A DNA stretch of 64,000 bases, from the NCBI GenBank assembly GCA_964036665.1, contig OZ038531.1, forward strand, positions 16,740,168 to 16,804,167. The letters run 5' to 3'. Under the pieces are notes generated by a model. The model was given only the letters and a program-made list of their open reading frames with translations, ran no database searches and was not told where the DNA came from. A program made the translations under genes and the position numbers. This document shows, one piece after another, positions 23,903-35,820 of the stretch. This DNA is from Gordius sp. MW1 (Eukaryota > Nematomorpha > Gordioida > Gordea > Gordiidae). Position 1 is the stretch's first letter. Each line of letters begins with the position of its first letter.

Positions 23903-25252
23903 TAGAGCTGTTAAGTAACGTGTTACATGTTACTAGTTTTTGCAACTATCAGTTACTTTTACTACGGAGGAACTGTAACCGTAGTTAGTTACATTAATTC
24001 AGTAACTATTGCCGTAAAGTTACAGTTACTTTTTATAAAATTTAAAAATCGTCGTCTAGTTTGTGTCCATCGCTTTAAATTTACATTTCCTTCGCGAATT
24101 AAATTTAAATACTAGTGTGAATAGATAAACTATATTATTAGAAAATATTAATTACGAGTAACACGCCTGCAAATCGTTCACTGGTGTTTAAGTAGTAGTA
24201 GAAGGCTTTTAAATATCTTGGTTCTAGGAAAGAATAAACGCAGGCTGGCTCAAATTCAGTGAATTGAGTGGTGTATTATGTGACAAACACATACCCCTTA
24301 ATTTAAAATGACGATTATATTTATATAACACCTTTATTGTTTTCACGGTATTGTGTGGAGCGGAAACATGGGCAGTTAAGGCAAAAGAAGAACAAAGCTT
24401 GGCAACAATGGAGATGCAAATCTTAAGATGGATCTTGGGAATAAGCAAGAAATACCATACAAGACATAAGGAATAAACTAAATGTAGTTCCTATTCAAAG
24501 AAAGTTGGTGGTAAGAATATTGAGATGGTATGGCCATTTAAAGAGACGGGAAGAAAGTAACTTGGTAAAACGTGCAAAGAAGGCGCAAGTCGAAGGTAAG
24601 CGAAAGACAGGGAGGTCTAAGCTAACATGAAAACATAAAATAGATATGGATTTGGGAAAATACGAGCTACTGCGAAGCTGGTGTAAGTGCAAGAATAGGC
24701 GGAGAAACTACTTGAAGGAGCTGACCACTAAGTGTGATAAACAGCTATAAGAACAAACGAATAATTTAATATTTTCATAAATAGGATTTAATTGATTATA
24801 TATTATAGGGAAATAATTTTTAAATTTTCGCTAAATTTATATCTTAAGCTATTTCATATTTGAATCTTTAAAAAGATATGCTAATTCCAAAATTAAATTT
24901 TTTTTTATTAAATTTAATGTAACCCTACCATTCAGCGCCCCTCGAGCCTATTTAGTTGGGAAACAAATATTTAGTGAAAAGCGGACAAGCTTATTAGACG
25001 AAATATAGAATATAACGTTTTTTAAAGTTGAATCACCATATATTACCTGTGATTTTTATTCTAATATGTAAATAAAATATATTATTTTTTTTAAATTTAC
25101 TCGGGTAAATGTAACTAGTTCCATCAGGTAAGTAACTGGAACTGTATTCAGTTACTTTTAAAAAAACGTAACTGTAACTGTAATTAGTTACATTTTTTTT
25201 GAAAGTAACTGTAACTTAACTAGTTACCATGGAGAAGTAATTTTAACAGCTG
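23903..25252. mobile_element. hAT-like element with gtaact subterminal repeats, carrying an RTE fragment
   Basis: The left end tagagctgttaagtaacgtg is opposed at the right by gaagtaattttaacagct. Each end has repeated gtaact/agttac motifs (23910-24030 and 25095-25230). The flanks both contain ggaggg (23895-23900 and 25251-25256), compatible with an imperfect 8-bp duplication. The centre holds a reverse transcriptase tail (24343-24750) rather than a transposase. Confidence 0.65.
24343..24750 (+). pseudogene. RTE-like reverse transcriptase C-terminal fragment
   Basis: Translation gives LCGAETWAVKAKEEQSLATM, then MQILRWILGISKK and, after a frame change, VVRILRWYGHLKRREESNLV. These match the tail of RTE-type non-LTR retrotransposon polyproteins (YGAETW...E..MLRW..G / LRWYGHV.RR). 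Frame disruptions near 24455 and 24630 make it a pseudogene. No endonuclease or catalytic RT core is present. Confidence 0.8.
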
Positions 25253-25554
25253 GAGGGACAAAAATTTTGAAATATTATATACATCAATGACTTGCTCAAA
25301 AGCAAGGGGGGTTAAATTTGTGTCAAAAGATTTCGATTTAACAAAAATTATTTAAATTAAATACATTTAATTTACTGTGGGTAATTGACAAAAATTGCAT
25401 TAATAATTTCAGCAATATGTTTGTACTTATAAAAAGCCTTTAAGGTCGATCATTCAAATTTTGTGGCCCAAATCCATCTGTGGTCTTTTTTCGAAGAACG
25501 GAGATAGCAAAGAGCTCCTATCAATTTTTTTAAACATGCCAATCAGAGCCATTG

Positions 25555-26165
25555 CTTGAACTAGAAATTGCACGGGCCTTTTACTTAATTTAAAAACTCG
25601 GGCCTGGCCCGGGCTCATTCGGATTAATTAAACTCGTCCCGCTACTTTTTGCAAAGCATTGACACAGCTGAAAACCTTCCCGAAAAAAATCGTTTATATT
25701 TTGTTTCAATAAATCATCAGTCTCAAACGGGTTTCTATTTCTTCAAATAAGAAACCCGCCGTTTAAGTTTCACTAGTAACTTTTGCAGCTGCAACCATTT
25801 ATGCCCAATATAATTGGAAACTGTATGCAAGCTTAATTTTATCTAACAAAAAATACCTCGATTTGTTAATTTTCAACCGTATTAAAATATAAAAACTTTT
25901 GCGATTTACTTATTTAGAAATTACAATATCTATGAATAAATTAAGTGGAAAAGTTTATATTGATTAAATCATTGTAAAAATGAAAGATTAGATAAACATC
26001 ATAAAAAAACAGTATTTCTTGGACATTAAAATACAAAAATGAGAAAAATATTTAATAAGTTTACTTGTAGCTAAACCCAGTTTGAGCCCCTTAAAGCCTG
26101 TCGAAGCCCTGCCCTAATTATTTTAACAAAAAGTCCAGGCATGCCATCAGCAGGCCGAAATTTTC
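25555..26165. mobile_element. hAT relic, copy 2 of a pair
   Basis: Starts around actagaaattgcacgggcct, with cgggcctggcccgggctc just inside. It shares the phrase aatcatcagtctcaaacggg and its order with 17765-18660, and the right side near 26150 (gccatcagcaggccgaaat) is a weak terminal match. No coding capacity. Confidence 0.5.
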
Positions 26166-26756
26166 TAATTTTAACTTTGTATTGGTTTTAATAAAAGTTG
26201 GCGATGTCGAAATCATTTAAAAGTAGAGTTACCCCGCGTTCGAAATCAATTTACTTAAACATGATGAGGATTATCAATTCTTAGTTAAGTTTAAATACCA
26301 ATCTCTATTGTAATTAGCACACAAAGTTTGTAAAGAAAATAAATTTTAAAGTGAATTTAAATATGAAACATGCATTAATGAAGCATGCATTATGCATTGA
26401 AAAATTTTATCACTCTGTAAGAGTAATGATTTTATTATTTTTAGATTATTTTGCTCTAGCTAAACATTCGAATTTTTCAAGAAGGAATTTAAAGTAGGTT
26501 TAAATAAGCATTTAAATGTTAAAAAAACTAGAAACAATTTACAATTACATTTATTTTCATTTAAAAACACGCATTAGGGCCAGAAATTTTTTGTATAATT
26601 AGCCTAACAATTTGTGGATTTTCATCTTAAATTAAATTTTAAATTAAATAATTTATTAAGTATTTCGATGAGTGCAACACAAACAGGACCCCTCCCCCCC
26701 CCCCTTGCCTACACAACTGAATGATCATATATTATTAAAGGAGCAGATGTATCTAG
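26166..26756. other. Intergenic, no gene seen
   Basis: AT-rich, with a 12-base C run at 26693-26704. Parts resemble the flank of the 17765-18660 relic (tgaagcatgcattaatgaagc). Confidence 0.4.
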
Positions 26757-27051
26757 TAGAGACCTGCACGGGCCGGGCTTGGACAGGTTTCTGCTTCAAA
26801 ATAAAACAACGGGCCGGGCCTGGACGGGCCGATATATAACTTAGCGGGCTAGGGCCGGGCCTAGTTGTACTTAAGGCCCGTTATAAAATTAATCCGATTT
26901 AGTATAAAAGAAGAAGGTGTTTTTATTCTAATTTATTATTATTTTATGTATTAAATTAACAAGGAAAGTTAAATTTTGTTTCCATTCTAGTTCATTGATT
27001 CATCAATATTTCAACCCGCATAATAAATGTTAAAGATAATTTATGCACGTG

Positions 27052-27182
27052 ATCCCATGGGCGGAGCCAATTTAAATTAGAGGGGGCTGTTTAGATAGGG
27101 CAAAAAATGTTTTTTTCGTCAAGAATTTGTTGGAGGGGGGCAGTTGCCCATCCTTGCCTCCTCATTTATACCCTCTAGCAAT
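27052..27182. mobile_element. MITE fragment of the atgggcgtagcc family
   Basis: Begins atgggcggagccaatttaaa and contains ttagagggggctg; the right part gttgcccatccttgcctcc matches sibling copies. The right terminus is missing, cut close to the adjacent DINE-like block. Confidence 0.5.
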
Positions 27183-27186
27183 ATTG

Positions 27187-27570
27187 AGTGGCTATTCAAT
27201 TTATGGGCTGGGCTCTCTTTTGGTTGTCCGTCCTCTCCATCCTGTCCTGTCCAACTTGCAAATTTTCAATGATTGCCGTGGAAACTTATTTTAATGGCTG
27301 TGGACTTATGCTTCTGTAAAAGACTTTTATTTTGCTGACTGCTGATTTGCTTTACTTTTTTCCACCTCACCCAAGCTCAAATTCCATTATTGTTTTTGTG
27401 CCCGACTGATTACCATTATTAATAAATTTCTTTGGGAAACTTATGTTGCTATATATCGGATAATTGCAAAACTGGTAATTTCCTGCCAATTAATGCTGAC
27501 CGTTGCTAACTTCTACTTTTTCTGACCCCGGCCAAATGCCAAATCTTTTATACTCATTATCATTAACAAA
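27187..27570 (+). mobile_element. HINE/DINE-1-like fragment (core block end)
   Basis: The block ggctattcaatttatgggct is followed by ggttgtccgtcctctccatc and then gccgtggaaacttattttaa..ggctgtggacttatgctt. The same sequence order occurs at 45567-45800, and the first two parts also at 13720-13770. Neither hairpin end nor tandem array is visible here, so this is a truncated copy. Confidence 0.55.
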
Positions 27571-28045
27571 TTTAGAAACAAATCCTGAAAATTATTTCTT
27601 CAAGTTACATTTACACTGTATTTTTTTTATATCAATAACCTAAATAATGGTGGAAAAGCAAAGAAGCTAAGTAACTTGATTAAAAACATTGTAACCTTAA
27701 ATAAGGGCTTCAAAAGTTTATTTGGCTTATATGGTTTTATGTATCCTGAAGAGCCACTTGTAAAAAATTTTCCATGTAGGTCGTTTCTTAAAAGATAAAA
27801 GAACTCGAGTGACCGGGAATTGCCAGTTTATTAGTTTTGCAATATTTTTATTAACATTTTTATCACATACCTATTGTTTACCAAATCGATAAAAAAAATT
27901 AAACAGAAAAAAAATTTTCAGGGTCCGGGCCGGGCTCGGGCTTTGTATAAAATTAGCAGGCCTGGCCCTGGCTTATAATTTAAAATTTCGACGGGCCCGG
28001 GCTCTTATATTTTTATTAAGGGCGGGCCGACTGACCTAAACAGGG

Positions 28046-29555
28046 TTAGGGTTCTAGTATTTAGAAAGGAAGATTTAATTTATATAATTTAAATATATTA
28101 TATGGACAATTTTAAATTTTTATGCCTTTTTTTTGCAATTCAAGCATATTTTTAGACAATCTTGTTAAGTAAAGAATTTTCCACAAAAGTTTGTTTAAAT
28201 ATCATCCTGAAGTTTTACAAACCCATCAGTGTATATATAATTTTTTGTATGCGAGTGACAAAGAGCCATCATAATCATGATGACCTTATGATTAATACTA
28301 GCTTTATAAATATAGAGTGTAATGTATTTCCAAAATCAATGGTTTTAAAGATCTTTATTAATTTTGCCTAGGTTCAGTTGTAAAATAAATAGATTCAAGA
28401 TTTTTCTATTGACATAAATATTTTTTAAGTTTATTACATGGATGTTGTATGAATTTTAAACTAATATGGCCCTGACGAAGATGCTACAAAAAATGTAAAG
28501 TATCTTTACTGGGTATTATTTTCGCTAAATAAAAAAGCGCTTTAAAATCAAGAAAAAAATTGCAATTTAGGAAATCGAGGTTTTTAAATTAATTAAATGA
28601 CAAGTAAAAACGTCCACAACGTTGATTAATGGGGATTGAAGCGGGACTTATAGTTTATTGTTTTCACTTTTTGGGATTTATCATGATAATTGATCAGAGA
28701 TGTTTAAAATCTTTAAATTATAATTTAGGGTGTACATGAGTTGAGACCAATTTTAAATTATGGAATATACCCGAGCTTAGCTTCAAGCAAATTTTTAATA
28801 ATTAAGGGTGGAACATGGAGTTTATCTCTCAATATGGACCAGTTTGTGGACAAAAAGTGTTACCCAATGCTATACTATACAATTTAACATGTCAATAAAT
28901 TTATTTAATGCGCCTGAATTGCAATTAGCAGTTATTGAACATAATAAAAATGCAAATATAAAAATTTTTAACCATATTTATTACAAAAATTTGAAAACTT
29001 CATTTCAGTCGTAAATTATATGTATATATAATATAGGGTTATTTCATCACACTTAAGCGGAAATGAATACCATAACAGCTCATTTAGTAATTTAAAGTCT
29101 ACAAAACTATAAATTGCATAGCAATTAATATAGCATTCCAACAAATTTTTTCAACATTAATATAAATAAATAATTAAACTTGAAATTAAAATAAGGGGAA
29201 AATAACATTAGCAAACAAGGCTGCTTGCCAAGTCGTCGAGGTTAACGATTTTAATTAATAACCAACAGATTTAATTAATTTTAAAGTCAGTTCATAAATG
29301 CGTTTCTGTGAAGGAAAATTATTCTACATTTCCTGTGCCATTAATGCGGTAAATATTTATAAAATATATATATACTTATTTATTGTCATTATAAAAACAT
29401 TAATCTGTAAATTGAATTTTTTCTTTGATCCATTGCAAATACCATAAAATAGTTGTTGGTACAAAATTTTAGCAGTCTGATACTTATTAAACCAAATAAT
29501 ACTAACTTAGCTCTACATATATTGCCTTTGTGATTTCATCCCGCTATCAGACATA
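28046..29555. other. Intergenic, no gene seen
   Basis: Short open frames (for example 28162-28371 and 28808-29014) show no conserved motif and base composition like the surrounding DNA. At 29112-29126 a single aaattgcatagcaat core of the DINE-like repeat is present without other parts. Confidence 0.45.
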
Positions 29556-30351
29556 TTTAATTTGATAGAAAATTTTGCGCTGAATAATAATATGTTTTTA
29601 TTTTTTCCCAAAACTTCCCGTTTTAGATAAACGAGGTTGAAGGTCAAAAAATGCCCATTTTACGCTTTTTTGAGGGTCAATTGCTGCCAAATTTTTAATT
29701 TATATCAAAATATTAATTTATTCCTGCAGATTAAAGTTTCATCTATACGTCCATTATTATTTTATACGCCCTTATATTTAAATTTATACGAGTTTGCCTA
29801 AACCCCTTCTCCTTATAAAAATTCGTCCCACGATGTCTGGTAAACGGAGTACATTAGAGTTCATTCATACTGCGTACATGATGTTTACTAATAAATATCT
29901 CTCTCCCTTCACCTACTCTCCTCTTTCTTTTCCACTCCCGCCCCCTTCATGTGTGCTTTGATAGATATGGGGGTGGGAGTGGAAGAGATGGAGAAAGGGA
30001 GATATTGATGTGTTAGTAAACATCGCGTGTGTGGTATGTACTCTAATGTTCTCCTTTTTCCAGACATAGCCGGACGAATTTTGATAAGACGAAGGGGTTA
30101 ACGTAAACGTAAATAAATTGAAATATAAGGGTTATATAAAAAATCAATAAATAGACGTATAGATGAAACTTTAATCTACAGAAATAAATTAATCTTTTTT
30201 GATATAAATTAAAAACTTCGTGGTAATTGAGCCTCAAAAAAGGGTAAAATTGGCATTTTTCGCACCTTCAACGTTTATCTAAAAAACTGGAAATTTTGAA
30301 AATAAACTAAAAACATATTATTGTTCAGTGCAAAATTCTCTATTAGAATTA
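29556..30351. mobile_element. Foldback element, ~390-bp arms
   Basis: The right half is an inverted copy of the left: ttagataaacgaggttgaag at about 29623 is mirrored by cttcaacgtttatctaa at 30268-30284; taaagtttcatctatacgtc at 29744 is mirrored near 30160; atgtttactaataaatat at 29881 is mirrored near 30015. Outer ends are about gatagaaaattttgc and gcaaaattctctatta. The centre near 29945 is a short purine/pyrimidine-rich turn. No coding capacity. Confidence 0.8.
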
Positions 30352-30968
30352 TAGGGTTGATTGCAGGATGGTTTTTTTGTAGACATGTGTAATTGAGTAA
30401 AAAGGTTTTAATTGCTCTGAATTATATAAGATTTTTGAAATGTTTTACAAACTATATAAAAAAATAAAGTTACATCATGTTTAATAATCTTTGCTGTCTC
30501 ACATGTTTTTATATACCGGTAGGCTATAATTTAAACCAAAATACGGCTAGGGATGTTATTTATATTCTTGAATATTCACATACGCAACCAAAATTAAATG
30601 AAAATACCAACAAAATAGAAAAACATAGATTTTTACTTAAATTAATATTCGAAATAGGAAGAAGTGCGGAAAGGGCAAAATTTAAGAATTTTTTAATATT
30701 CTACATTCTTTATATAATTTTACTCTTTGCCAGCGTTGCCTAGGTCCAAGAGGGCGGTAGGGCGCATAGGAAAGGATTTCAATTTACTTAAGCAATTAAA
30801 AATGATAGCACCACGCTATATCACTAGCGCCCTCGAGTGTATTTAGTGGACTAACTAATCACTATCTGGAAGTCTTTTAAACGTTGATATTTATATTAGA
30901 TCGCCATAAGTTGGAGTGTTGAGGTTTATCCAGTGATCATCATACAAGTTACCCTTTGATCATTCCAG
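30352..30968. other. Upstream of TGF-beta-like exons, no exon supported
   Basis: An 88-codon frame at 30477-30743 has no family motif. Any first exon with a signal peptide for the next gene should lie here or in the region to the left, but I could not identify one. Confidence 0.35.
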
Positions 30969-31771
30969 ATATCCTACTAAGACTTTATCAATCCGATCGT
31001 AACGCATCTATTCTTCCGATTACTAATTATACCATAAGTCATAACAAAAATATCAGCGACAACATTAGTAAAGGCGTGAGGGACGGGTACATCGATACAG
31101 TTCAATCCTATTTCCCGGGTAAAATCTTTTAACGTACATATATCTTGATTAAATATAAACCTTTTATAAGTATTTAGATTAAATTAATCATTTTAAAACT
31201 AGTTTAACTTCTTTTTTATGTACTACAAGACTCCATATACTCCAACAATACATCTAATCTCACAGACCTACCGCTGCCAATAACGATTAATTTTAATATC
31301 TCCAATATTTTTATGCATCCCACTAATATACGATTCACAAAATTGAATTTAAAATTATATATTTCAAGAACTTCAAATACTACACATTATAATCTAACAC
31401 TACAAGTGCTAACCACTATTACGTCTTTTAATTTTACAAATATGACAAACAAAATATCAAATCATACCCTTCGCATGAATATATCCGAAGGTCTTATTAT
31501 TTATAAACCCATCATCTTAACCAATCAAACAACCCTTTACGTAAACGTTTTATTTGATATTACTCAAGCTTTAAAACAATATTTGCAAGCTGGCTTGAAT
31601 TCTTTGGAATTACTAATAAACACAAATGGTGCTCGCCAACATTCATATATAACACTTAATACTAGATCTGTATTTATGATCATTTATTCCTTAAGTGCAG
31701 GGCAAAACTTCTCTACATCAGTTGACTACGATAATGATAATTCTCCTCAAAGTGCAAGATTTCTACAATAG
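30969..31771 (+). CDS. TGF-beta family prodomain-like protein, partial
   Basis: Two exons, 30969-31118 and 31230-31771, join in frame across a 111-bp GT..AG intron. The first has ILLRLYQSDRNAS and YIDTVQSYFP, like the helix before TGF-beta latency straightjackets. The second has LPLPITINFNISNI, LNLKLYISR, LTLQVL and VLFDITQALKQYLQAGLNSL, which follow the order found in TGF-beta propeptides (strand, L.LYR, QVL, FDVT.AL..WL). It carries many N-x-S/T sites, so it is probably secreted. The frame ends at TAG 31769-31771 with no furin site and no mature domain. A donor such as caaagtgcaag at 31749 could lead to a later exon, but I found none. It may be a pseudogene or an incomplete model; the assignment is by pattern only. 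Confidence 0.5.
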
Positions 31772-32229
31772 TCAAAGTTTGACCGATTCTACCTATCTAA
31801 AACTATAAAATAATATTCATTGTAATATAATTAACTTTCATGTAAATAATTCCATGTTATTGGGTTGATCAAATAAGGAGGCTGTTATTGTATCGGCCTT
31901 TATACACATATTTGTAAATTTACTCATGGTTAAATTTAAAATTATGTGCTACACTCTTTATAACGAATATTTTTCTTAATTAAATTTCAATCTGCTATAA
32001 AATATAAATGATTTCGGTGATTATTGTGAACACTTAATAAATGACAAAAAACATAATACCTTAAATTGTTAAGTGAAAAATGAGTTGGATGAATCTGTTA
32101 CTGCCTGAAATAAAGGTTAAACACTTTTATTTATTTTTGTATACAGAAATGGCTGATAAATAGATTCTTTTATAATATTAGGAGAAATATTTTACATACA
32201 AAATGTTCTATGCTTTTGCCGCTTTCTAT
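31772..32229. other. Intergenic, no gene seen
   Basis: AT-rich. Searched for a cysteine-rich TGF-beta mature exon and found none. Confidence 0.4.
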
Positions 32230-32324
32230 ATTCCCGAAAGCGTTTAAATTTTCTTAACCGAAACCCTCCCTAACGCATTTCAAATTTTGATATCCAACGC
32301 GAGAGTAAGAAAAATTGCGGTGTG

Positions 32325-32458
32325 CATGGGAGTAGCCAGGAAGTGTCAGGGACGGGTAGCTGCCCCTCTCTAAATCCAAAAGATCTTTGATATTTTATCT
32401 TTGCCCCACCCTTAATCATTATTGCCCCCATCTAATTTGAATCCTGACTACGCCCATG
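32325..32458. mobile_element. MITE of the atgggcgtagcc family, nested
   Basis: Termini catgggagtagccagg and cctgactacgcccatg are inverted. The interior (right side ttaatcattattgcccccatc) is the sibling motif in opposite orientation to 18922-19083. Host sequence continues on either side with ggtgtg / ggtgtt flanks. Confidence 0.7.
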
Positions 32459-32582
32459 AGGGTGTTTAAAATTTAATCGACAAATAGTACTGCGATTTAT
32501 GAAAGTAATTGATATCAAAGATTTTGATTAATAAATTTATTTGAATGATTTATTGAAATATATAAATATGATAGCATATACA

Positions 32583-33753
32583 ATATCGGGTCACGTGATG
32601 CGGAAAAACCGAGAAAAATCTCGGTCTCGTCTCGTCTCGTCTCGTCTCGAAAAACCGAGACGAGACGAGACGAGAATTCGGAAAATGGAGTCGAGATCGA
32701 GACGAGAATTTTGATGTCGAGACAAGACAAGACGAGATTTTTTCGACGAGATCTCAACTTTTTATTGATCGTAAATTTTAGTAAATTATTGATTATTTTA
32801 ATTTTCATGATTTACATTTAAGGTAATAAGTGTAAATCAATATGTATGAAATATATTTGATATCCAAAAAAATTTCAAGTGAGTAAATTTTATACATCTT
32901 TGCAAAAATTAAAATTTGGCAATCATTTAGATTTACCTAAGTATGGTTGACCCTTAGGGTATGTGAATAATTTTATAATAAAAATGTTAGGCTTAGAATA
33001 AATTCTGGTGGAATAGTAAATATTACTAAATTTGAATTTCGCAGTTCTCATCCTGCATAATGCTTTAATTATAAATTGGTGTTCAATCTTTGAACAATTA
33101 TACAACTTGAACTTAGGTGGCTCGAGGTTTTTGAGCACCCGCCTAACGATTTCAAAAGTTAAAATATTAAATACACAGTAATAGATTAAATCTTGAGTCA
33201 TAAGTTTTTTTTAACTGTTTTTATGTTTCAAATAATAGTATACCTCCCAAATTTTTGAACCTTAATAAGACATTATGTGAATACATAGTTATAGTTTTGA
33301 CATATGCATTACTGTTCATATTATAAACAGGGTTGGCAGGTGCATTCAAATTTACTATAATTTCTATAATTATGCAATATAAAATAAATACACGAACCTG
33401 TACTTTCCATATAAAATGTTATCTTTATGAATTAATTCATATTTTTATATTGTCAATGAGAGTCGTGTCGCTAAATCTTTAAAAAGTTTGTGTATTAAAG
33501 TTTTTCGAAAAATATTAAAGTTTACCATTTGGATTTTTTAACACTGATTTAATATTTTTAATAAAACTCGAAAATTTTTTATTCCGTATATATATTTTTT
33601 AAAAGTCGAGACGAGACGAGAATTCTCGTCGAGACGAGACGAGACCGAGATTTTTCTAGACCGAGACGAGACGAGATCGAGATTTTCATAATCGCTCCCG
33701 AGACGAGACGAGATTTTGTTTTCGAGACCGAGACGAGACGAGATCGAAACACT
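32583..33753. mobile_element. Element with gagac subterminal repeats
   Basis: Both ends carry runs of (gagac)n / (gtctc)n: 32620-32745 and 33606-33745. The outer right end atcgaaacactag and the left end are only loosely complementary. A 92-codon - strand frame (33201-32923) in the middle has no family I recognise. The pentamer-rich ends resemble in style the cccgac ends of the host hAT. Confidence 0.5.
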
Positions 33754-34309
33754 AGTCACAATTCATTTGAAATATATAGCTTTGCAAATAAATCATTTGA
33801 TGAATTTAAACTTACTTTTATTTTTTTTATAAATACATATAGGTTGAATAAATTAATAATGAACTACCACTTCACACTATTTAAATACAATTTAAAAATA
33901 TTATTTTGTTGATATATTTTACCCTTCACGAGTCAAATTGAAATTAGCGTCCAAATTAAAACAAATTAGATTTTAAAAAACAAAAAAAATTTAAATAATT
34001 GAATGAATTATCTTCAATTATACATTTCGATATTAATTAAAAATAGTATAGTAATATAACTAAGAGATATGCCCGTGTATTTTGCAATGTAAGATTTGTA
34101 ACCTTTGACCCGACACTTTAAATTTAACCCGACCCGACCCAAAAGCATATTAAGATTTTCAACCCGAACCCGACCCAACCCAAAAGCCTTTTAAAATTTC
34201 CAACCCGAACCCGACCCAAAGACATTTTAAAATTTTCAGCCCAAACCGACCCGACCCGATATCGGGTCTGGTTTCGGGTCACCCGTGCAGTTCTCTACTC
34301 CCACAGTCG

Positions 34310-34745
34310 TGGGATTTGTTTTGATAAGTTTTTCCATCTTGATCGAAAAAGTGCCCTTTCTCTATTCATCTTCTTCGTGACTTTGTCTACTTGCCCTCCA
34401 CGTTACATGACGTCGTTTTCTTGCTTTTTTCCCCAACATCTCCATGTTCCATTCGTTTCGTTTTACATTTCGTCTTTCTTCTTAGTATATGACCATACCT
34501 AGCCGATTAACGTCGATTAATTCCGCCAATGGTAATCCCATTTTCCCCTAAGACAGTTTCGCCATGTGATAAAGCTAGTATACCCTTAGCTCCAACCATT
34601 CTCATCTCCGTGACTTGTAATTTCTTCCATGGTGTTAAATGCCCACGTTTCACTTCCATAGAATAACACCGGTTTTACGATGGGTTTGTAAGCTTTGCTC
34701 CTCAACCATATTGGCATTTTCTTGTCGCACATTACATCGGATATA
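34310..34745 (-). pseudogene. RTE-like reverse transcriptase C-terminal fragment
   Basis: On the - strand, MCDKKMPIWLRSKAYKPIVK is followed by PVLFYGSETWAFNTMEE, then frame changes near 34600-34560. YGSETWA is the signature after the RT thumb in RTE-type elements. The remainder (GKWD, MNRERALFRSRW-like pieces) is decayed. It abuts the right terminus of the neighbouring hAT at 34297. Confidence 0.75.
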
Positions 34746-35820
34746 GATGTAGCATGGGGCAGAGGTATGTACTGATTTGTTTGGAATTTTTTGCCCGAAT
34801 CCGGTCCGGTTCAATTTTATAACTTCAGTGCCCGCTCGGGCCCCCCCCCCTCACCCCTATATGTGTCCGATCGGGCTCGCCCGAATTTTCAGAGCTGCTC
34901 GGACCGAAACATTTTTTGTTAAGCTAGAAGTATGCGATCTCAAATTCTTTTAACCATTATTAAAAAATAAGTAATGGCATATTGATTCAAACAAATATAG
35001 CAATATATTATTATCACACATAAATAAAATTTCCGATATTATTTACAAGTCGAATGAGATACAATTTTTTAAATAAAACTTTGTATATTTTAATCCTATT
35101 AGGTAAAAATTGTAGTATTTGGTCTTACTAAAAACTTGCCAACTTTAAAATATTATGTTATAACTGGCAATCTGCTCATAGGTCACAAAATTTTTAAATA
35201 GATAATTGCTAATGCATTTAGGTACAAACACGTTAAAACGTCTACAAATCATTTAATAGTAAAATATTAATTGGATGCAGCCGATGTCCAAATAAATATT
35301 TATGTAGTAATTTTTAAAAGTTCAAAGTATACATATTTTACAAATATTTTTAAAACAAAATTAGACTACTTTTTTGGGAAATCCCGTTTATGCAAAATTA
35401 CTTTAATTAGTCAAATACCAAGCTATGTTAATACTTATTTACTTTTTTGATAAAAAAATAATTTATCATTAGGATTTAAATGCAATTTATGGAGAAAATC
35501 TTTACATAAAGCAAAAAAAGGTATAAAAATTATATTATGAAAACAAGTGATAGCTTAGCGATAGCGACAAGTGATAAGAGAATAAAAAAGGCAAATTGCG
35601 AATTGGGAACCAAATTTGATTTGTTAAAAAAATTAATGAAATTAGAATGAAATCTAACACTTGCATGCGTTGTGTGAATTTGGGCATGCCGCTTTTGTAT
35701 TTTGCCTAGACGGCACATGTGAATTACAAACAATGAAAGGGCTACACAAATATATATAAATCCTTATGTAGCTAGGCACTTGATGGAAATAGAGAAGTTC
35801 GGGCAAAGATTATAAAACTA
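34746..35820. mobile_element. Probable decayed hAT
   Basis: The left side gcagaggtatgtactgattt is followed by cccgaatccggtccggttc and a cgctcgggc stretch (34790-34905). The right side near 35800-35840 (gttcgggcaaag, gacgggcgg) is weakly similar in inverted sense. The middle is AT-rich and non-coding. Boundaries are uncertain. Confidence 0.4.

Larger units (their letters stand above)
26757..28045. mobile_element. hAT with nested insertions
   Basis: Left terminus tagagacctgcacgggcc followed by gggccggg-type motifs (26765-26880). The right part (27920-28030) has the same motifs inverted, but its last bases are lost and the 8-bp flank gtatctag is not repeated. The interior contains an atgggcgtagcc-type MITE fragment and a DINE-like block. 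Confidence 0.6.
32230..34297. mobile_element. hAT of the cccgac group with two nested insertions
   Basis: The right end (34080-34297) has repeated cccgac motifs and the terminus acccgtgcagttctcta, identical to the SDA1-intron hAT at 39339-40406. Left-hand segments also align to that element: aaaattgcggtgtg at 32311 and aaaatttaatcgacaaatag at 32467 versus 39419-39452. The match is interrupted by a MITE at 32325-32458 and by a gagac-repeat element at about 32583-33753. The far left terminus is degraded, so the start is approximate. Confidence 0.6.

Noticed and set aside
32515..32808. 97-codon frame rich in Arg/Asp/Glu repeats
   Set aside because: It is translation of the gagac repeat end of a transposable element.
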